Origin: Lachnospiraceae bacterium
GTDB lineage: Bacteria; Bacillota; Clostridia; Lachnospirales; Lachnospiraceae
Assembly: GCA_017556805.1 (NCBI GenBank)
Contig: JAFYMC010000036.1
Coordinates: 62,001 to 126,000 of the forward strand
Length of the DNA stretch: 64,000 nucleotides
Direction of reading: 5' to 3'
The notes below the pieces were generated by a model. That model did no database searches. It saw nothing but the letters and a program-made list of their open reading frames with translations, and had not been told where the DNA came from. Position numbers and translations under genes: made by a program. This document shows, one piece after another, positions 9,301-17,051 of the stretch. How positions within the stretch are numbered: the stretch's first letter is position 1; every line of letters begins with the position of its first letter.

Positions 9301-9397
9301 TACGAGATGATTTCAGGCGGTACAGGTGCGTTTGCATCTGTGCCGCTTGTCGGTATCGGGAAGAGTACAGAAGTAAAATAAAGAGGGAGACAAAAGA

Positions 9398-10510
9398 ATG
9401 GCAGAGCAGGAAACACAGGACTACATAGAGCCTGTGATTGTAGATACGAAAAAGGAAACCGACCGGAAATGTCCGCAGTGCGGTGGCGTCATGGATTTTG
9501 ATCCGAAGGAAGGAAAGCTTCATTGCCCGTATTGCGACTATCTGGAAGAAATTTTGCCGGACAACGAAGAGGAAACCGCTGCAGAGGAGCAGGACTTTGA
9601 AACGGCGGAACAGACCGGTAATTGTGACTGGGGTGTAGCGAAAAAGACGGTGCTTTGTAAGGCGTGTGGCGGTGAAATGGTGTACGATGCACTGGAAATC
9701 GCCGGAGAGTGCCCATATTGTGGTTCCAATCAGGTTATGGAAGCCCAGGCGGAAAATACCTTGGCACCGGGCGGTGTTTGTGTATTTAAGTTGGATGCAA
9801 AGCAGGCTGCGGAGAAGTTTAAGGATTGGATTAAGAAGCGCTGGTTTTGTCCGAAGGAAGCAAAGGAAACCGCAAAACCAAAGGATTTTAAGGGTGTATA
9901 TTTGCCGTACTGGACCTTTGATACCCAGACCACCACAAAGTACTCCGGTGAGTACGGAATTCGTAAGCAAAAGCGTAATTCCAAGGGAGAGACCGTAACG
10001 GTAACGGACTGGTACAGATGCAGCGGTACCCATCAGGAGTTTATTGATGACCAGGCAGTGTGCGGAAGTACCAGACATGAGAACGGTTTGTTAAACGGTA
10101 TCTTGCCGTTTGATACCGCAGATAATAAGGCGTATAAGCCGGAATATGTGGCAGGCTTTGCATCGGAGCGTTATTCCGTGGGTCTAAAGGACGCCTGGAA
10201 AACAGCCAAGGGAAAGATTATCATGCGTCTTAATAGTAATATTAAGAGAAAAATTATGACAGACCATCATGCGGATGATGTGCGTTCTTTGCAGATAGAT
10301 CCTTCTTTTTCGGATATCAAGTATAAATATCTGCTTCTTCCGGTATGGATGGCGAGCTTTAAGTTTAACGGAAAAGTATATCGTTTTATGGTAAACGGAC
10401 AGACCGGTCGTGTGTCCGGAAAGATTCCGATTTCGCCGGCAAAGGTAGCTATTACGGTAGTAGGTGTTCTTGCGGCCCTGGGCATTTTGTGGTTTATCGC
10501 AAATCTTTAA
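9398..10510 (+). CDS. TFIIB-type zinc-ribbon membrane protein (YdjG-like), copy 1
   Basis: The protein has 370 aa. Residues about 24-45 form a zinc ribbon (CPQCGGVMDF...HCPYCDY) and a second Cys pair set follows (CKACGGEM...CPYCGSNQ, about 88-110). A large central domain with Trp-rich YLPYWTFD and a single C-terminal membrane helix (about 350-370) follow. This is the layout of Bacillus YdjG, which forms a membrane complex that can recruit PspA and YdjI. It lies 97 bp after the SPFH gene, so an operon is likely. A close paralog starts 334 bp downstream. Confidence 0.8.
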   Translation: MAEQETQDYIEPVIVDTKKETDRKCPQCGGVMDFDPKEGKLHCPYCDYLEEILPDNEEETAAEEQDFETAEQTGNCDWGVAKKTVLCKACGGEMVYDALEIAGECPYCGSNQVMEAQAENTLAPGGVCVFKLDAKQAAEKFKDWIKKRWFCPKEAKETAKPKDFKGVYLPYWTFDTQTTTKYSGEYGIRKQKRNSKGETVTVTDWYRCSGTHQEFIDDQAVCGSTRHENGLLNGILPFDTADNKAYKPEYVAGFASERYSVGLKDAWKTAKGKIIMRLNSNIKRKIMTDHHADDVRSLQIDPSFSDIKYKYLLLPVWMASFKFNGKVYRFMVNGQTGRVSGKIPISPAKVAITVVGVLAALGILWFIANL

Positions 10511-10522
10511 GAACGAAGAGGG

Positions 10523-10820
10523 ACTTTCTTTTTCTGTGGTGTAGTGCTATTAACAGCCCCTTCCGCTTTCAATGTTTTTTCTCGCGTGATTCGGATATAA
10601 GTCTTTCTAATTGCTCTCAGAGAGTAGAGTGATGAGTGACGCAACCGCCCTGATGCGGCATCCATGCCTTATGGCGGGCTTGCTCAAACCTCCTGTTTGA
10701 GCATTGCTGACAGATGAACGTAGCAATAAGAAAGTCTAATATCCTGCTCAAAGCTCGAAAAAGCTATTGAAAGTGGAAGGGGCTGTAGGAATAGTATACA
10801 GAAACACAGAAAAAGAAAGT
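10523..10820. repeat. 298-bp imperfect inverted-repeat element (MITE-like or structured RNA)
   Basis: The ends are a perfect 16-bp inverted repeat (ACTTTCTTTTTCTGTG at 10523-10538, complement at 10805-10820). Pairing continues inward: CAGCCCCTTCCGCTTTCAAT (10554-10573) pairs with 10766-10785 at 19 of 20 positions, and 10596-10616 pairs with 10721-10741 at about 18 of 21. The centre holds a perfect 9-bp hairpin (TGCTCAAAC/GTTTGAGCA, 10681-10703) and GC-rich palindromes around 10641-10680. No ORF of note is inside. It could be a miniature transposable element or a long structured RNA. It lies exactly between two paralogous genes. Confidence 0.7.
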
Positions 10821-10844
10821 ACTCACCAAAAGGAGGTCTTAAGT

Positions 10845-11918
10845 ATGGAACAACCGGTTCCGGAGATAAAAACGGATTCAGGGAGGAAATGCCCGCGATG
10901 TCGCGGTTTTATGGAGTTTGATCCGAAGGAAGGGAAGCTTCGTTGTTTGAGTTGCGACTATATAGAGGCAGTATTGTCCGGGAACGAAGAGGATATCGTT
11001 GCGGAGGAACAGGATTTTATCTATGCAGAACGTGAAGGAAACCACGATTGGGGTGTAGCGAAAAAGACGGTGCGCTGTGAAAGCTGTGGCATGGAAATGA
11101 TTTATGACAAGGCAGATCCTCTGGAAGAATGTTTGTATTGCGGGTCCGGTCGGATCACAGAGATACAGGCGGAGGATATTTTGGCTCCGGGCGGAGTGTG
11201 TGTATTTGAACTGGACGCGAAGCAAGCAGCGGAACGATTTGAAAAATGGATTCGGAAACGGTGGTTTTGCCGGAAGGAAGTAAAGGAATCCGTACAACCA
11301 AAGAATTTTAAAGGAATTTTTGTGCCGTGTTGGACCTTTGATACCCATACCGATACTACCTACGATGCGAATTACGGAGTTTGTTATCAGGGGTCGAAAG
11401 GTGCAGCGGTGACCGAGTGGGACGGTTGTTGCGGCGAGTACAAAGAATTTATTGATGACCAGGTGGTAGACGGAAGCATACGTCACAAAAAAGAGTTCCC
11501 GGATATAGCCGGGGCATTTCGGACGGCAGATAATAAGTCTTACCGGCAGGAATATCTGGCAGGGTTCGCGGTGGAACGTTATTCCGTTGATTTAAAGACT
11601 GCTTGGGAAAGCGCAAAGGAGTTAATCTATAAACGGTTACGGAGACATGTATATAATAAGATTCTTGCGCTATATCATGCGGATGAAGTGGAGAATTTAA
11701 ATATGACATCTGTCTATACCAGAATTCAATATAAGCATCTGTTGCTTCCTGTATGGGTGGTTTGTTTTTCTGTAAAAGGGAAATTGTATCGCTTTACGGT
11801 GAACGGGCAGGACGGAAGTATTTCCGGTAAGATTCCGGTTTCCGTCGGCAAGATAGCGGCGGTTGTGCTGGGAGGACTTGCGCTGTTAGGCGGTCTGTGT
11901 TTTCTCTTATGCAGATAA
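10845..11918 (+). CDS. TFIIB-type zinc-ribbon membrane protein (YdjG-like), copy 2
   Basis: The protein has 357 aa. An in-frame ATG at 10767 lies inside the inverted-repeat element and lacks an RBS. ATG 10845, after AAAAGGAGGTCTTAAGT, also aligns with the start of copy 1. It has the same layout as copy 1: zinc ribbon (CPRCRGFMEF...CLSCDY), second Cys set (CESCGMEM...CLYCGSG), YLPYWTFD-like VPCWTFD, and a terminal membrane helix. It is clearly a tandem duplicate that has diverged: the second Cys set has CLYCG where copy 1 has CPYCG, and the central domain differs. The element at 10523-10820 separates the copies. Confidence 0.8.
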   Translation: MEQPVPEIKTDSGRKCPRCRGFMEFDPKEGKLRCLSCDYIEAVLSGNEEDIVAEEQDFIYAEREGNHDWGVAKKTVRCESCGMEMIYDKADPLEECLYCGSGRITEIQAEDILAPGGVCVFELDAKQAAERFEKWIRKRWFCRKEVKESVQPKNFKGIFVPCWTFDTHTDTTYDANYGVCYQGSKGAAVTEWDGCCGEYKEFIDDQVVDGSIRHKKEFPDIAGAFRTADNKSYRQEYLAGFAVERYSVDLKTAWESAKELIYKRLRRHVYNKILALYHADEVENLNMTSVYTRIQYKHLLLPVWVVCFSVKGKLYRFTVNGQDGSISGKIPVSVGKIAAVVLGGLALLGGLCFLLCR

Positions 11919-11920
11919 AA

Positions 11921-11946
11921 GAATCCGCAGCGTACACTGCGGATTC
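11921..11946 (-). terminator. Hairpin between convergent genes, terminator of thiT
   Basis: A perfect 10-bp stem (GAATCCGCAG, 11921-11930, and CTGCGGATTC, 11937-11946) has a 6-nt loop. On the minus strand it is followed by TTTTATC, so it works best as the thiT terminator. On the plus strand no T run follows. Confidence 0.7.
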
Positions 11947-11964
11947 GTAGAGTGGTTTGATTCG

Positions 11965-12645
11965 TTATTCTTCGGTCATCTGCTTGATACGGTTGAAGGT
12001 GCTTTTGACCGCCGGAATACAGAGGATGATTACCGTAACTACGCCTTCGATTAAGATGTAGGAGTAGTTGTACACAATCGGGTAAATGGCGGACAGGGAT
12101 TTCGGAAAGTTATCCGGCATGTAATCCATCCAGTACAGGTAGCCGCCCAGGGAATGGAAGGCACCTCTGAGGAAGATGCCCAGAAGATACCCTTTGATGA
12201 GACCGTTTTTCTTTCCGGCAAATACGCCGGCAAAGCCCAGTGCGGTGAATGCAAAGAAGTAGTCACAGCACACCTGGAGCGGGGTGAGTATGTAGGTACC
12301 GCCGCCTTGAAGAAATTGCAGAATACTGTAGGTAAAAGCAACGGTAAGTCCGGTGCGGAGGCCGTACCAGTTGCCGATAAGGCAGACAAACAGCATACTG
12401 AACAGGGTAACGGAACCGCCCCATGGCAGCTTGTAAGGCTGCAAATAGGACAGTATAAATGCCAGTGCCAGACATACTGCGGAGAAGACAAGTTTTTTTG
12501 CCTTCCAGTGTGGTTTGGCACTTTCTTTTTGCTTGGAAAAAAGTGTGGCCAATACAATAATCAGCAATACCGCAACCGCGCAGGCAACATACCCGGCAGT
12601 TGTGAGAACAGCATAGCCGTCCTCTTGAAACCGTTCGATAAACAT
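11965..12645 (-). CDS. thiT: Thiamine ECF transporter S component ThiT
   Basis: The protein has 226 aa. ATG 12645 is chosen over an in-frame TTG at 12663 because AGGAGG lies 7 nt upstream of the ATG. It is a multi-helix membrane protein with the ThiT pattern: a conserved helix with LAFILSYLQPYKLPWGGSVTL, then a Trp/Tyr-containing loop and YPIVYNYSYILIEG near the C-terminus. It binds thiamine with high affinity and is energised by the shared ECF ATPase/T module, which is not in this window. A TPP riboswitch directly precedes the gene, which confirms the substrate. Confidence 0.93.
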   Translation of the reverse strand: MFIERFQEDGYAVLTTAGYVACAVAVLLIIVLATLFSKQKESAKPHWKAKKLVFSAVCLALAFILSYLQPYKLPWGGSVTLFSMLFVCLIGNWYGLRTGLTVAFTYSILQFLQGGGTYILTPLQVCCDYFFAFTALGFAGVFAGKKNGLIKGYLLGIFLRGAFHSLGGYLYWMDYMPDNFPKSLSAIYPIVYNYSYILIEGVVTVIILCIPAVKSTFNRIKQMTEE

Positions 12646-12652
12646 AAAAAAT

Positions 12653-12679
12653 CCTCCTTGCAAACTGCTTAGGAGGGGC
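12653..12679 (-). promoter_or_regulatory. SD-sequestering hairpin of the thiT riboswitch
   Basis: On the minus strand CCTCCT (12676-12671) can pair with the thiT Shine-Dalgarno AGGAGG (12658-12653), leaving a 12-nt loop. The CCCCT part of the same anti-SD strand can also pair with AGGGG at the 5' edge of the aptamer. That gives a simple two-state switch in which TPP binding releases CCCCTCCT to mask the RBS. The mechanism is inferred from complementarity. Confidence 0.6.
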
Positions 12680-12689
12680 CGTGAATGAC

Positions 12690-12785
12690 CATGAAAATGG
12701 TCTGCTTCCTTACGCCGGAATTATCCGGATCAAGTTATGAGGGTCAGTAGCAAGGTGCTACCTCTCAGCATGGGCTCCCCTAGCG
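12690..12785 (-). promoter_or_regulatory. TPP riboswitch aptamer (THI box)
   Basis: Read on the minus strand, the sequence shows the conserved THI elements in order: GGGGAGCCCATGCTGAGAGG, then GACCCT, then CTTGATCCGGATAATTCCGG and CGTAAGGAAGC. These are the P2/P3 and P4/P5 signatures that bind thiamine pyrophosphate. It lies about 45 bp before thiT and represses uptake when TPP is plentiful. A GACCAT/ATGGTC hairpin follows the core. Confidence 0.95.
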
Positions 12786-12808
12786 AATTGTTTTATTTTA
12801 CAGATGCA

Positions 12809-12837
12809 AGTATAACGGTTCGGTTTTGTTTTGTCAA
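12809..12837 (-). promoter_or_regulatory. Promoter of the thiT riboswitch transcript
   Basis: On the minus strand a perfect -35 TTGACA (12837-12832) and -10 TATACT (12814-12809) are separated by 17 bp. Transcription would begin about 20 bp before the aptamer. Confidence 0.8.
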
Positions 12838-12880
12838 TACATTTTTGAGGAGTCGGAAGTGAATCCCAAAGGAAATTTTA

Positions 12881-12909
12881 TTGTTTTTCTTGTACGGTTA
12901 TGATAGAAT
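12881..12909 (+). promoter_or_regulatory. Putative promoter of the amidase gene
   Basis: TTGTTT (12881-12886) and TAGAAT (12904-12909) have a 17-bp spacer. The site is 25 bp before the amidase start and divergent from the thiT promoter. Confidence 0.5.
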
Positions 12910-12934
12910 GAGAGTGCCAAAGGAGGCATTGAAA

Positions 12935-13855
12935 ATGAAACGAAACATAGGGGTATTGATACTGTGCTGTGTTTTTTTGATAACAGGATGCAATAAGACG
13001 ATAGAGAAAGAAATTCCATCGGGCCTTCCGGTTCCTACGGCGACAGCAGTAACGCTGCCGGCTGAAGATGCGGAAGCATCGGAAACACCGATGACAACGA
13101 CGGGGGTGGATGCGACACCAATGTCGGAATCGACACCGACTGCCACGCCGAAGCCGACACTGACGCCGGAACCGGCGGTTACACCGACCGCTACGCCGGA
13201 ACCGACTGTGACGGTCACGGTTGAACGCAGAAAAATCATTGCCATCGATCCGGGACATCAGGCCAAGGGCAATTATGAAAAGGAGCCGGTGGGACCGGGG
13301 GCTACGGAGCAAAAGACCAAGGTTTCCTCCGGAACCCAGGGTGTATCTACGAAGGTACCGGAGCACGTGTTTGCCCTGGAGCTTTCCTTAAAGCTGCGGG
13401 ATGCGCTGATTGCCGAAGGTTATGAGGTGGTAATGACAAGAGAAAACGCCAATGTGAATATCAGCAATGTGGAGCGGGCGCAGCTTGCAAATGAGGCAGG
13501 TGCGGATATCTACATCCGCATTCATGCGGACGGGGCTGACAGTGAGGCGGCAAACGGAATTTCTGTATTGTATCCGTCGGAGAAGAATCCTTATGTGGCA
13601 GAACTTTCGACCGACAGTAAACGGCTGGCACAGGCGGTACTTAACGAAATGTGTGATGCTACCGGAGCAAAGAAGCGCGGAATTGTGAAGCGGGACGATT
13701 TGTCCGGAACCAATTGGGCGCAGATGCCGGTGATTTTAATCGAGGCCGGATTTATGACAAATAAGGCAGAGGATAAAAAACTGCAAGACCCGGAGTATCA
13801 GGAAAAGCTGGTGCAGGGAATTGTAGAGGGGATAGAGGAGTATTTTGAAGAATAA
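12935..13855 (+). CDS. N-acetylmuramoyl-L-alanine amidase, lipoprotein
   Basis: The protein has 306 aa. ATG 12935 follows AAAGGAGG; an upstream in-frame ATG at 12881 lacks an RBS. A lipoprotein signal peptide ends in LITGC (Cys about residue 18). A Thr/Pro-rich linker (residues about 30-92, TPTATPKPT style) leads to an Amidase_3 domain. Zinc ligands are visible as DPGH, the Glu of the EHVFALE segment and RIHADG, and the catalytic Glu in LIEAGFMTN. It cleaves the bond between MurNAc and the stem peptide at the outer face of the membrane. The gene is followed within 10 bp by truA. Confidence 0.93.
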   Translation: MKRNIGVLILCCVFLITGCNKTIEKEIPSGLPVPTATAVTLPAEDAEASETPMTTTGVDATPMSESTPTATPKPTLTPEPAVTPTATPEPTVTVTVERRKIIAIDPGHQAKGNYEKEPVGPGATEQKTKVSSGTQGVSTKVPEHVFALELSLKLRDALIAEGYEVVMTRENANVNISNVERAQLANEAGADIYIRIHADGADSEAANGISVLYPSEKNPYVAELSTDSKRLAQAVLNEMCDATGAKKRGIVKRDDLSGTNWAQMPVILIEAGFMTNKAEDKKLQDPEYQEKLVQGIVEGIEEYFEE

Positions 13856-13865
13856 GGAGAGAATC

Positions 13866-14639
13866 ATGCAACAGGAAAGAACAAGAAATATTAAGTTGAC
13901 ACTGGAATATGACGGTTCCCGCTATGCCGGATGGCAGAAAATAGTCGGGAAGGACCGTATGGTAACCATACAGGGAAAGCTGGAGGAGGTACTGGCGAAA
14001 CTGGAGGGAAAGCCGGTGGAGGTCATCGGTGCGGCGCGGACCGAACCGGGAGCCCACGCTTACGGACAGATTGCCAACTTTCATACCACGACGGATATGA
14101 GTGTGACGGAGATAAAGCAGTATCTGAACCGCTATCTTCCGATGGATATTGCGGTGTTGGAGGCGTGCGAGATGCCGGACCGTTTTCATGCATCTTATCT
14201 TGCGAAGGAGTTTGTATACGAGTACAAGGTGACGGTGGGAGATGTCCCGTCGGTATTTGAGCGGAAGTATAATTATTATTGCTTTAAGCGTCCGGACATT
14301 GAGAAGATGAAGAAGGCAGCCTCGTATTTGATCGGCGGACATGACTTCAAAGCTTTTTCCGATAACCGTAAGATGAAAAAGTCCACGGTGCGTGTGATGA
14401 AGGATATTACGATTTACGGTGATGATACGGAGATTTTGTTTACTTTTACGGCGGATGATTTCTGGCCGCATATGGTGCGTATTTTGGTGGGAACCTTGCT
14501 TTCGGTAGGTAAGGGGGAAACGGAGCCGGAGGCGGTGCAGAAGCTTCTTACTACCGGCGACAGAGACGCGGCGGGAGAGACCATTGAAGCCAGAGGATTG
14601 TTTTTGTCGGAAGTACGGTATGATGTGACGGAGAAATAG
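13866..14639 (+). CDS. truA: TruA-family tRNA pseudouridine synthase with Asp-to-Glu at the catalytic site
   Basis: The protein has 257 aa and ATG 13866 follows AAGGAGAGAATC. Family features are present: LEYDGSRYAGWQ near the N-terminus, FHASYLAKEFVYEY, SFKAFSD-like FKAFSDNRKMKKSTVR, and FLYNMVR-like FWPHMVRILVGT. TruA isomerises uridines 38-40 of the anticodon arm. The catalytic motif is normally RTDAGVH, with an essential Asp. Here it reads ARTEPGAHAYGQ, so residue 60 is Glu (codon GAA). The protein may be inactive, altered, or a paralog with a new role. The start overlaps no other gene and the reading frame is intact. Confidence 0.85.
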   Translation: MQQERTRNIKLTLEYDGSRYAGWQKIVGKDRMVTIQGKLEEVLAKLEGKPVEVIGAARTEPGAHAYGQIANFHTTTDMSVTEIKQYLNRYLPMDIAVLEACEMPDRFHASYLAKEFVYEYKVTVGDVPSVFERKYNYYCFKRPDIEKMKKAASYLIGGHDFKAFSDNRKMKKSTVRVMKDITIYGDDTEILFTFTADDFWPHMVRILVGTLLSVGKGETEPEAVQKLLTTGDRDAAGETIEARGLFLSEVRYDVTEK

Positions 14640-14731
14640 TCGGGAAGAGAAAGAGAGTATTTCGGGGATGGCGTGTTGAAACGGAAGCCATCGACCGGCT
14701 TAGAACATGAATAGAGAGGTAACGAAGGGAC

Positions 14732-16021
14732 ATGAGAATTTTAATTAAAAACGGTTATGTAATTGACCCGGTGACCGGGCGTGAAGGAAAATTTGATGTG
14801 TTAACGGAGGATACAAAGATTGTCCGTGTGGAGGAGCAGATTGCAGAGAATGAAGCAAAGGCGGACCGTGTGGTAGATGCTACGGGAAAGCATGTGCTTC
14901 CGGGCTTTATTGATTTGCATGTACATTACAGAGAGCCGGGGCTTGAGTATAAGGAGACCATTGCCACCGGTTCTGCGGCAGCGGCGGCAGGCGGCTATAC
15001 CACTGTTTGTCCGATGCCGAATACAAAGCCGACAACAGATTGTGCCGAGGTGGTACAGACGGTGCTTGCTAAGGCAAAGGAGGCAGGTAAGGTGCGCGTG
15101 CTTCCGGTAGGCGCGGTGACCCTTGGTCAGAGCGGTACGGAGCTTGCTGATATTGAGGCGATGGCAAAGGCCGGCGCGGCAGCGGTGTCCGAGGACGGTA
15201 AGTCCGTGATGAATCCGGTGGTATACGTGGAAGGTATGCGTCGTGCAAAGGAAGCGGGACTGCCGGTGTTTGCACATTGTGAGGAGATTTCCCTGGTACG
15301 GGGCGGTGTCATGAATGCGGGCGCAAAGGCGGAGGAGCTGGGGCTTCCGGGCATTACCAATGCGGTAGAGGATATTATTACCATGCGTGATATTTTGCTG
15401 GCGGAGGAGACCGGTGCAAAGCTTCATCTGTGTCATTGCTCCACCAAGTACAGCGTGGATTTTGTGAAGTTTGCAAAGGCAAAGGGCATTGACGTGACCG
15501 CAGAGGTTTGTCCGCACCATTTTGCTATGTGTGACGAGGATATTACGGCAGACTTATCGATGTTCAAGATGAATCCGCCCCTTCGTGGAAAAGAGGATGT
15601 AAAGGCATTGATTGCGGGCCTTTTGGACGGTACTATGGAGGTGATTTCCACGGACCATGCGCCACATTCCGCAGAGGAAAAGAGCGGTTCCATGATCGGT
15701 TCTCCGTTCGGAATCGTCGGTTCCGAGACGGCTTATGCATTAAGTAATACGGTGCTGGTAAAGGAATACGGTATGAGCCCGATGCAGCTTGCAAAGTGCA
15801 TGAGTTACAATCCGGCAAAAGTGCTGGGAAGAGACAAAGAAATCGGCGGTCTGGCGGAAGGATATTACGCGGATATTGCTATTGTGGCACCGGATGAAGA
15901 GTATGTGATTAACCCGGAAGAGTTTTTCTCCAAGGGTAAGAATACGCCGTTCGGAGGCAAGAAGGTAAAGGGTAAGGTGTATATGACTCTTTGCGAAGGA
16001 ACGGTTACCTACGAGAGATAA
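14732..16021 (+). CDS. pyrC: Dihydroorotase
   Basis: The enzyme has 429 aa, the full length of the class I family. It cyclises carbamoyl-aspartate to dihydroorotate in pyrimidine synthesis. Metal and substrate motifs are seen in order: DLHVHYREPG, MPNTKPTTD, SEDGKSV, FAHCEE, LCHCSTKYS and STDHAPHS. The C-terminal amidohydrolase beta-sandwich closes the protein (GKNTPFGGKKVKG). ATG follows AGAGAGGTAACGAAGG. It is 92 bp downstream of truA and probably co-transcribed. Confidence 0.97.
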   Translation: MRILIKNGYVIDPVTGREGKFDVLTEDTKIVRVEEQIAENEAKADRVVDATGKHVLPGFIDLHVHYREPGLEYKETIATGSAAAAAGGYTTVCPMPNTKPTTDCAEVVQTVLAKAKEAGKVRVLPVGAVTLGQSGTELADIEAMAKAGAAAVSEDGKSVMNPVVYVEGMRRAKEAGLPVFAHCEEISLVRGGVMNAGAKAEELGLPGITNAVEDIITMRDILLAEETGAKLHLCHCSTKYSVDFVKFAKAKGIDVTAEVCPHHFAMCDEDITADLSMFKMNPPLRGKEDVKALIAGLLDGTMEVISTDHAPHSAEEKSGSMIGSPFGIVGSETAYALSNTVLVKEYGMSPMQLAKCMSYNPAKVLGRDKEIGGLAEGYYADIAIVAPDEEYVINPEEFFSKGKNTPFGGKKVKGKVYMTLCEGTVTYER

Positions 16022-16145
16022 TAAACAAATGCATCGTTCTCTCATCTGCCGGTTGAAAAAATCTCGTTTCAGAAGTTATTGCGATACATGCTGTTTGCAC
16101 TATAATGATAAGAGCTCCAATCTAAAGAAAGATGAGGAAACAGAT

Positions 16146-16349
16146 ATGACAAACTCGATAGGAAATCAAATCAAAATTCTTCGTAAGGCAAAAGGAGTCA
16201 CCCAGGAGGAAATGGGGGCAACGCTCGGAATCAGCTATCAGGCGGTTTCAAAATGGGAGAATAGTACCGCGCTGCCGGATGTTCAAATGATTCGAAAATT
16301 GCAGATTATTTCGGAGTCACATTCTTGCGGTAACAGGGGATGCGCTTGA
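16146..16349 (+). pseudogene. XRE-family HTH regulator, frameshifted and truncated
   Basis: ATG 16146 begins a typical Cro/C1 helix-turn-helix (IGNQIKILRKAKGVTQEEMG, then GISYQAVSKWE and PDVQMIRKL). After RKL the frame reads unrelated residues to a stop at 16349. Shifting frame by one base at about 16303 restores the expected family sequence (ADYFGVTF), but that frame stops a few codons later. The gene is therefore a remnant with a 1-bp deletion and a lost C-terminus. It lies directly before the TetR promoter. Confidence 0.65.
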
Positions 16350-16375
16350 CAAGTGACCGTTTGGTCATGTATAAT
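16346..16375 (+). promoter_or_regulatory. Promoter of the TetR-family gene
   Basis: A perfect -35 TTGACA (16346-16351) and -10 TATAAT (16370-16375) have an 18-bp spacer. The spacer is filled by operator 1, so repressor binding would block RNA polymerase directly. Confidence 0.85.
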
Positions 16376-16396
16376 AAAGGTGACCAAACGGTCACC
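16352..16396 (+). promoter_or_regulatory. Paired palindromic TetR operators
   Basis: Operator 1 (16354-16367) is TGACCGTTTGGTCA, between -35 and -10. Operator 2 (16381-16394) is TGACCAAACGGTCA, at the expected transcription start. Operator 2 extends to an 18-bp palindrome (16379-16396). The two copies are exact reverse complements and share half-site TGACC-N4-GGTCA. This is a classic negative autoregulation layout. Confidence 0.85.
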
Positions 16397-16423
16397 TTTT
16401 GCTTTGTAAGAATGGAGGAATGC

Positions 16424-17029
16424 ATGGAACAGATAACGGACAACTCGACGAAAAGCAGAATCTTAGACGAGGCCCTGGTAATGTTTGCGGAAAACGGTTA
16501 TAAAGGGACCAATTTACGTGACCTGGCTGCTCGTCTCGGATTGAGTAAGTCTGCCCTCTATAAGCATTATGAAAGTAAGGAAGCGATATGGAATGCGCTT
16601 CTTGACCGGATGGAAGTTTATTATGGGGATCGGTTCGGTTCTGCGGAGAACATGCCAAAAACGCCGAAGTCCTGTGATGAATTGTTTCATTTAACCATGA
16701 ACATGATTGATTTTACGGTACATGATGAGCGGATTATACTTACAAGAAAGCTGTTGTTGACCGAGCAGTTTCATGACGAGAGGGTGTGCAGACTGGCAAC
16801 GAAGCATTTTCTGGCAGGGACGCAAAGAATGTTTACCACGCTTTTTAGAGCTATGATGGCAGAGGGGATTATGAAAAAGGATGACCCGGAGATGCTTGCG
16901 TTTCTCTATACTTCACCGGTAACATCGCTGATTCAGCTTTGTACCAGAGAGCCGGAACGGCAGGAGGAAGTGATGGGGCAGATAGAGATGTTTGTGAAGT
17001 ATTTTATTGATACCTATGTTGAGGTTTGA
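16424..17029 (+). CDS. TetR-family transcriptional regulator
   Basis: The protein has 201 aa. GGAGG at 16414 favours ATG 16424 over ATGs at 16412 and 16340. The N-terminal TetR_N domain is clear (RILDEALVMFAENGYKGTNL, then AARLGLSKSALYKHYESKEA). The C-terminal ligand domain is about 140 aa and helical, with no recognisable ligand signature. It probably represses its own promoter through the two operators. The stop is 22 bp before the PfkB gene, so the kinase is likely in the same transcript and may act on the inducer pathway. Confidence 0.92.
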   Translation: MEQITDNSTKSRILDEALVMFAENGYKGTNLRDLAARLGLSKSALYKHYESKEAIWNALLDRMEVYYGDRFGSAENMPKTPKSCDELFHLTMNMIDFTVHDERIILTRKLLLTEQFHDERVCRLATKHFLAGTQRMFTTLFRAMMAEGIMKKDDPEMLAFLYTSPVTSLIQLCTREPERQEEVMGQIEMFVKYFIDTYVEV

Positions 17030-17051
17030 TTCTAAAACAGGAGGGACTTTT

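Noticed and set aside
9278-10078. Minus-strand ORF (266 aa) over the YdjG-like gene
   Set aside because: Antisense to a gene with zinc ribbons; the frame has no RBS or motif.
12645-12663. TTG 12663 as start of thiT
   Set aside because: The codons from TTG overlap the SD itself; ATG 12645 has ideal spacing.
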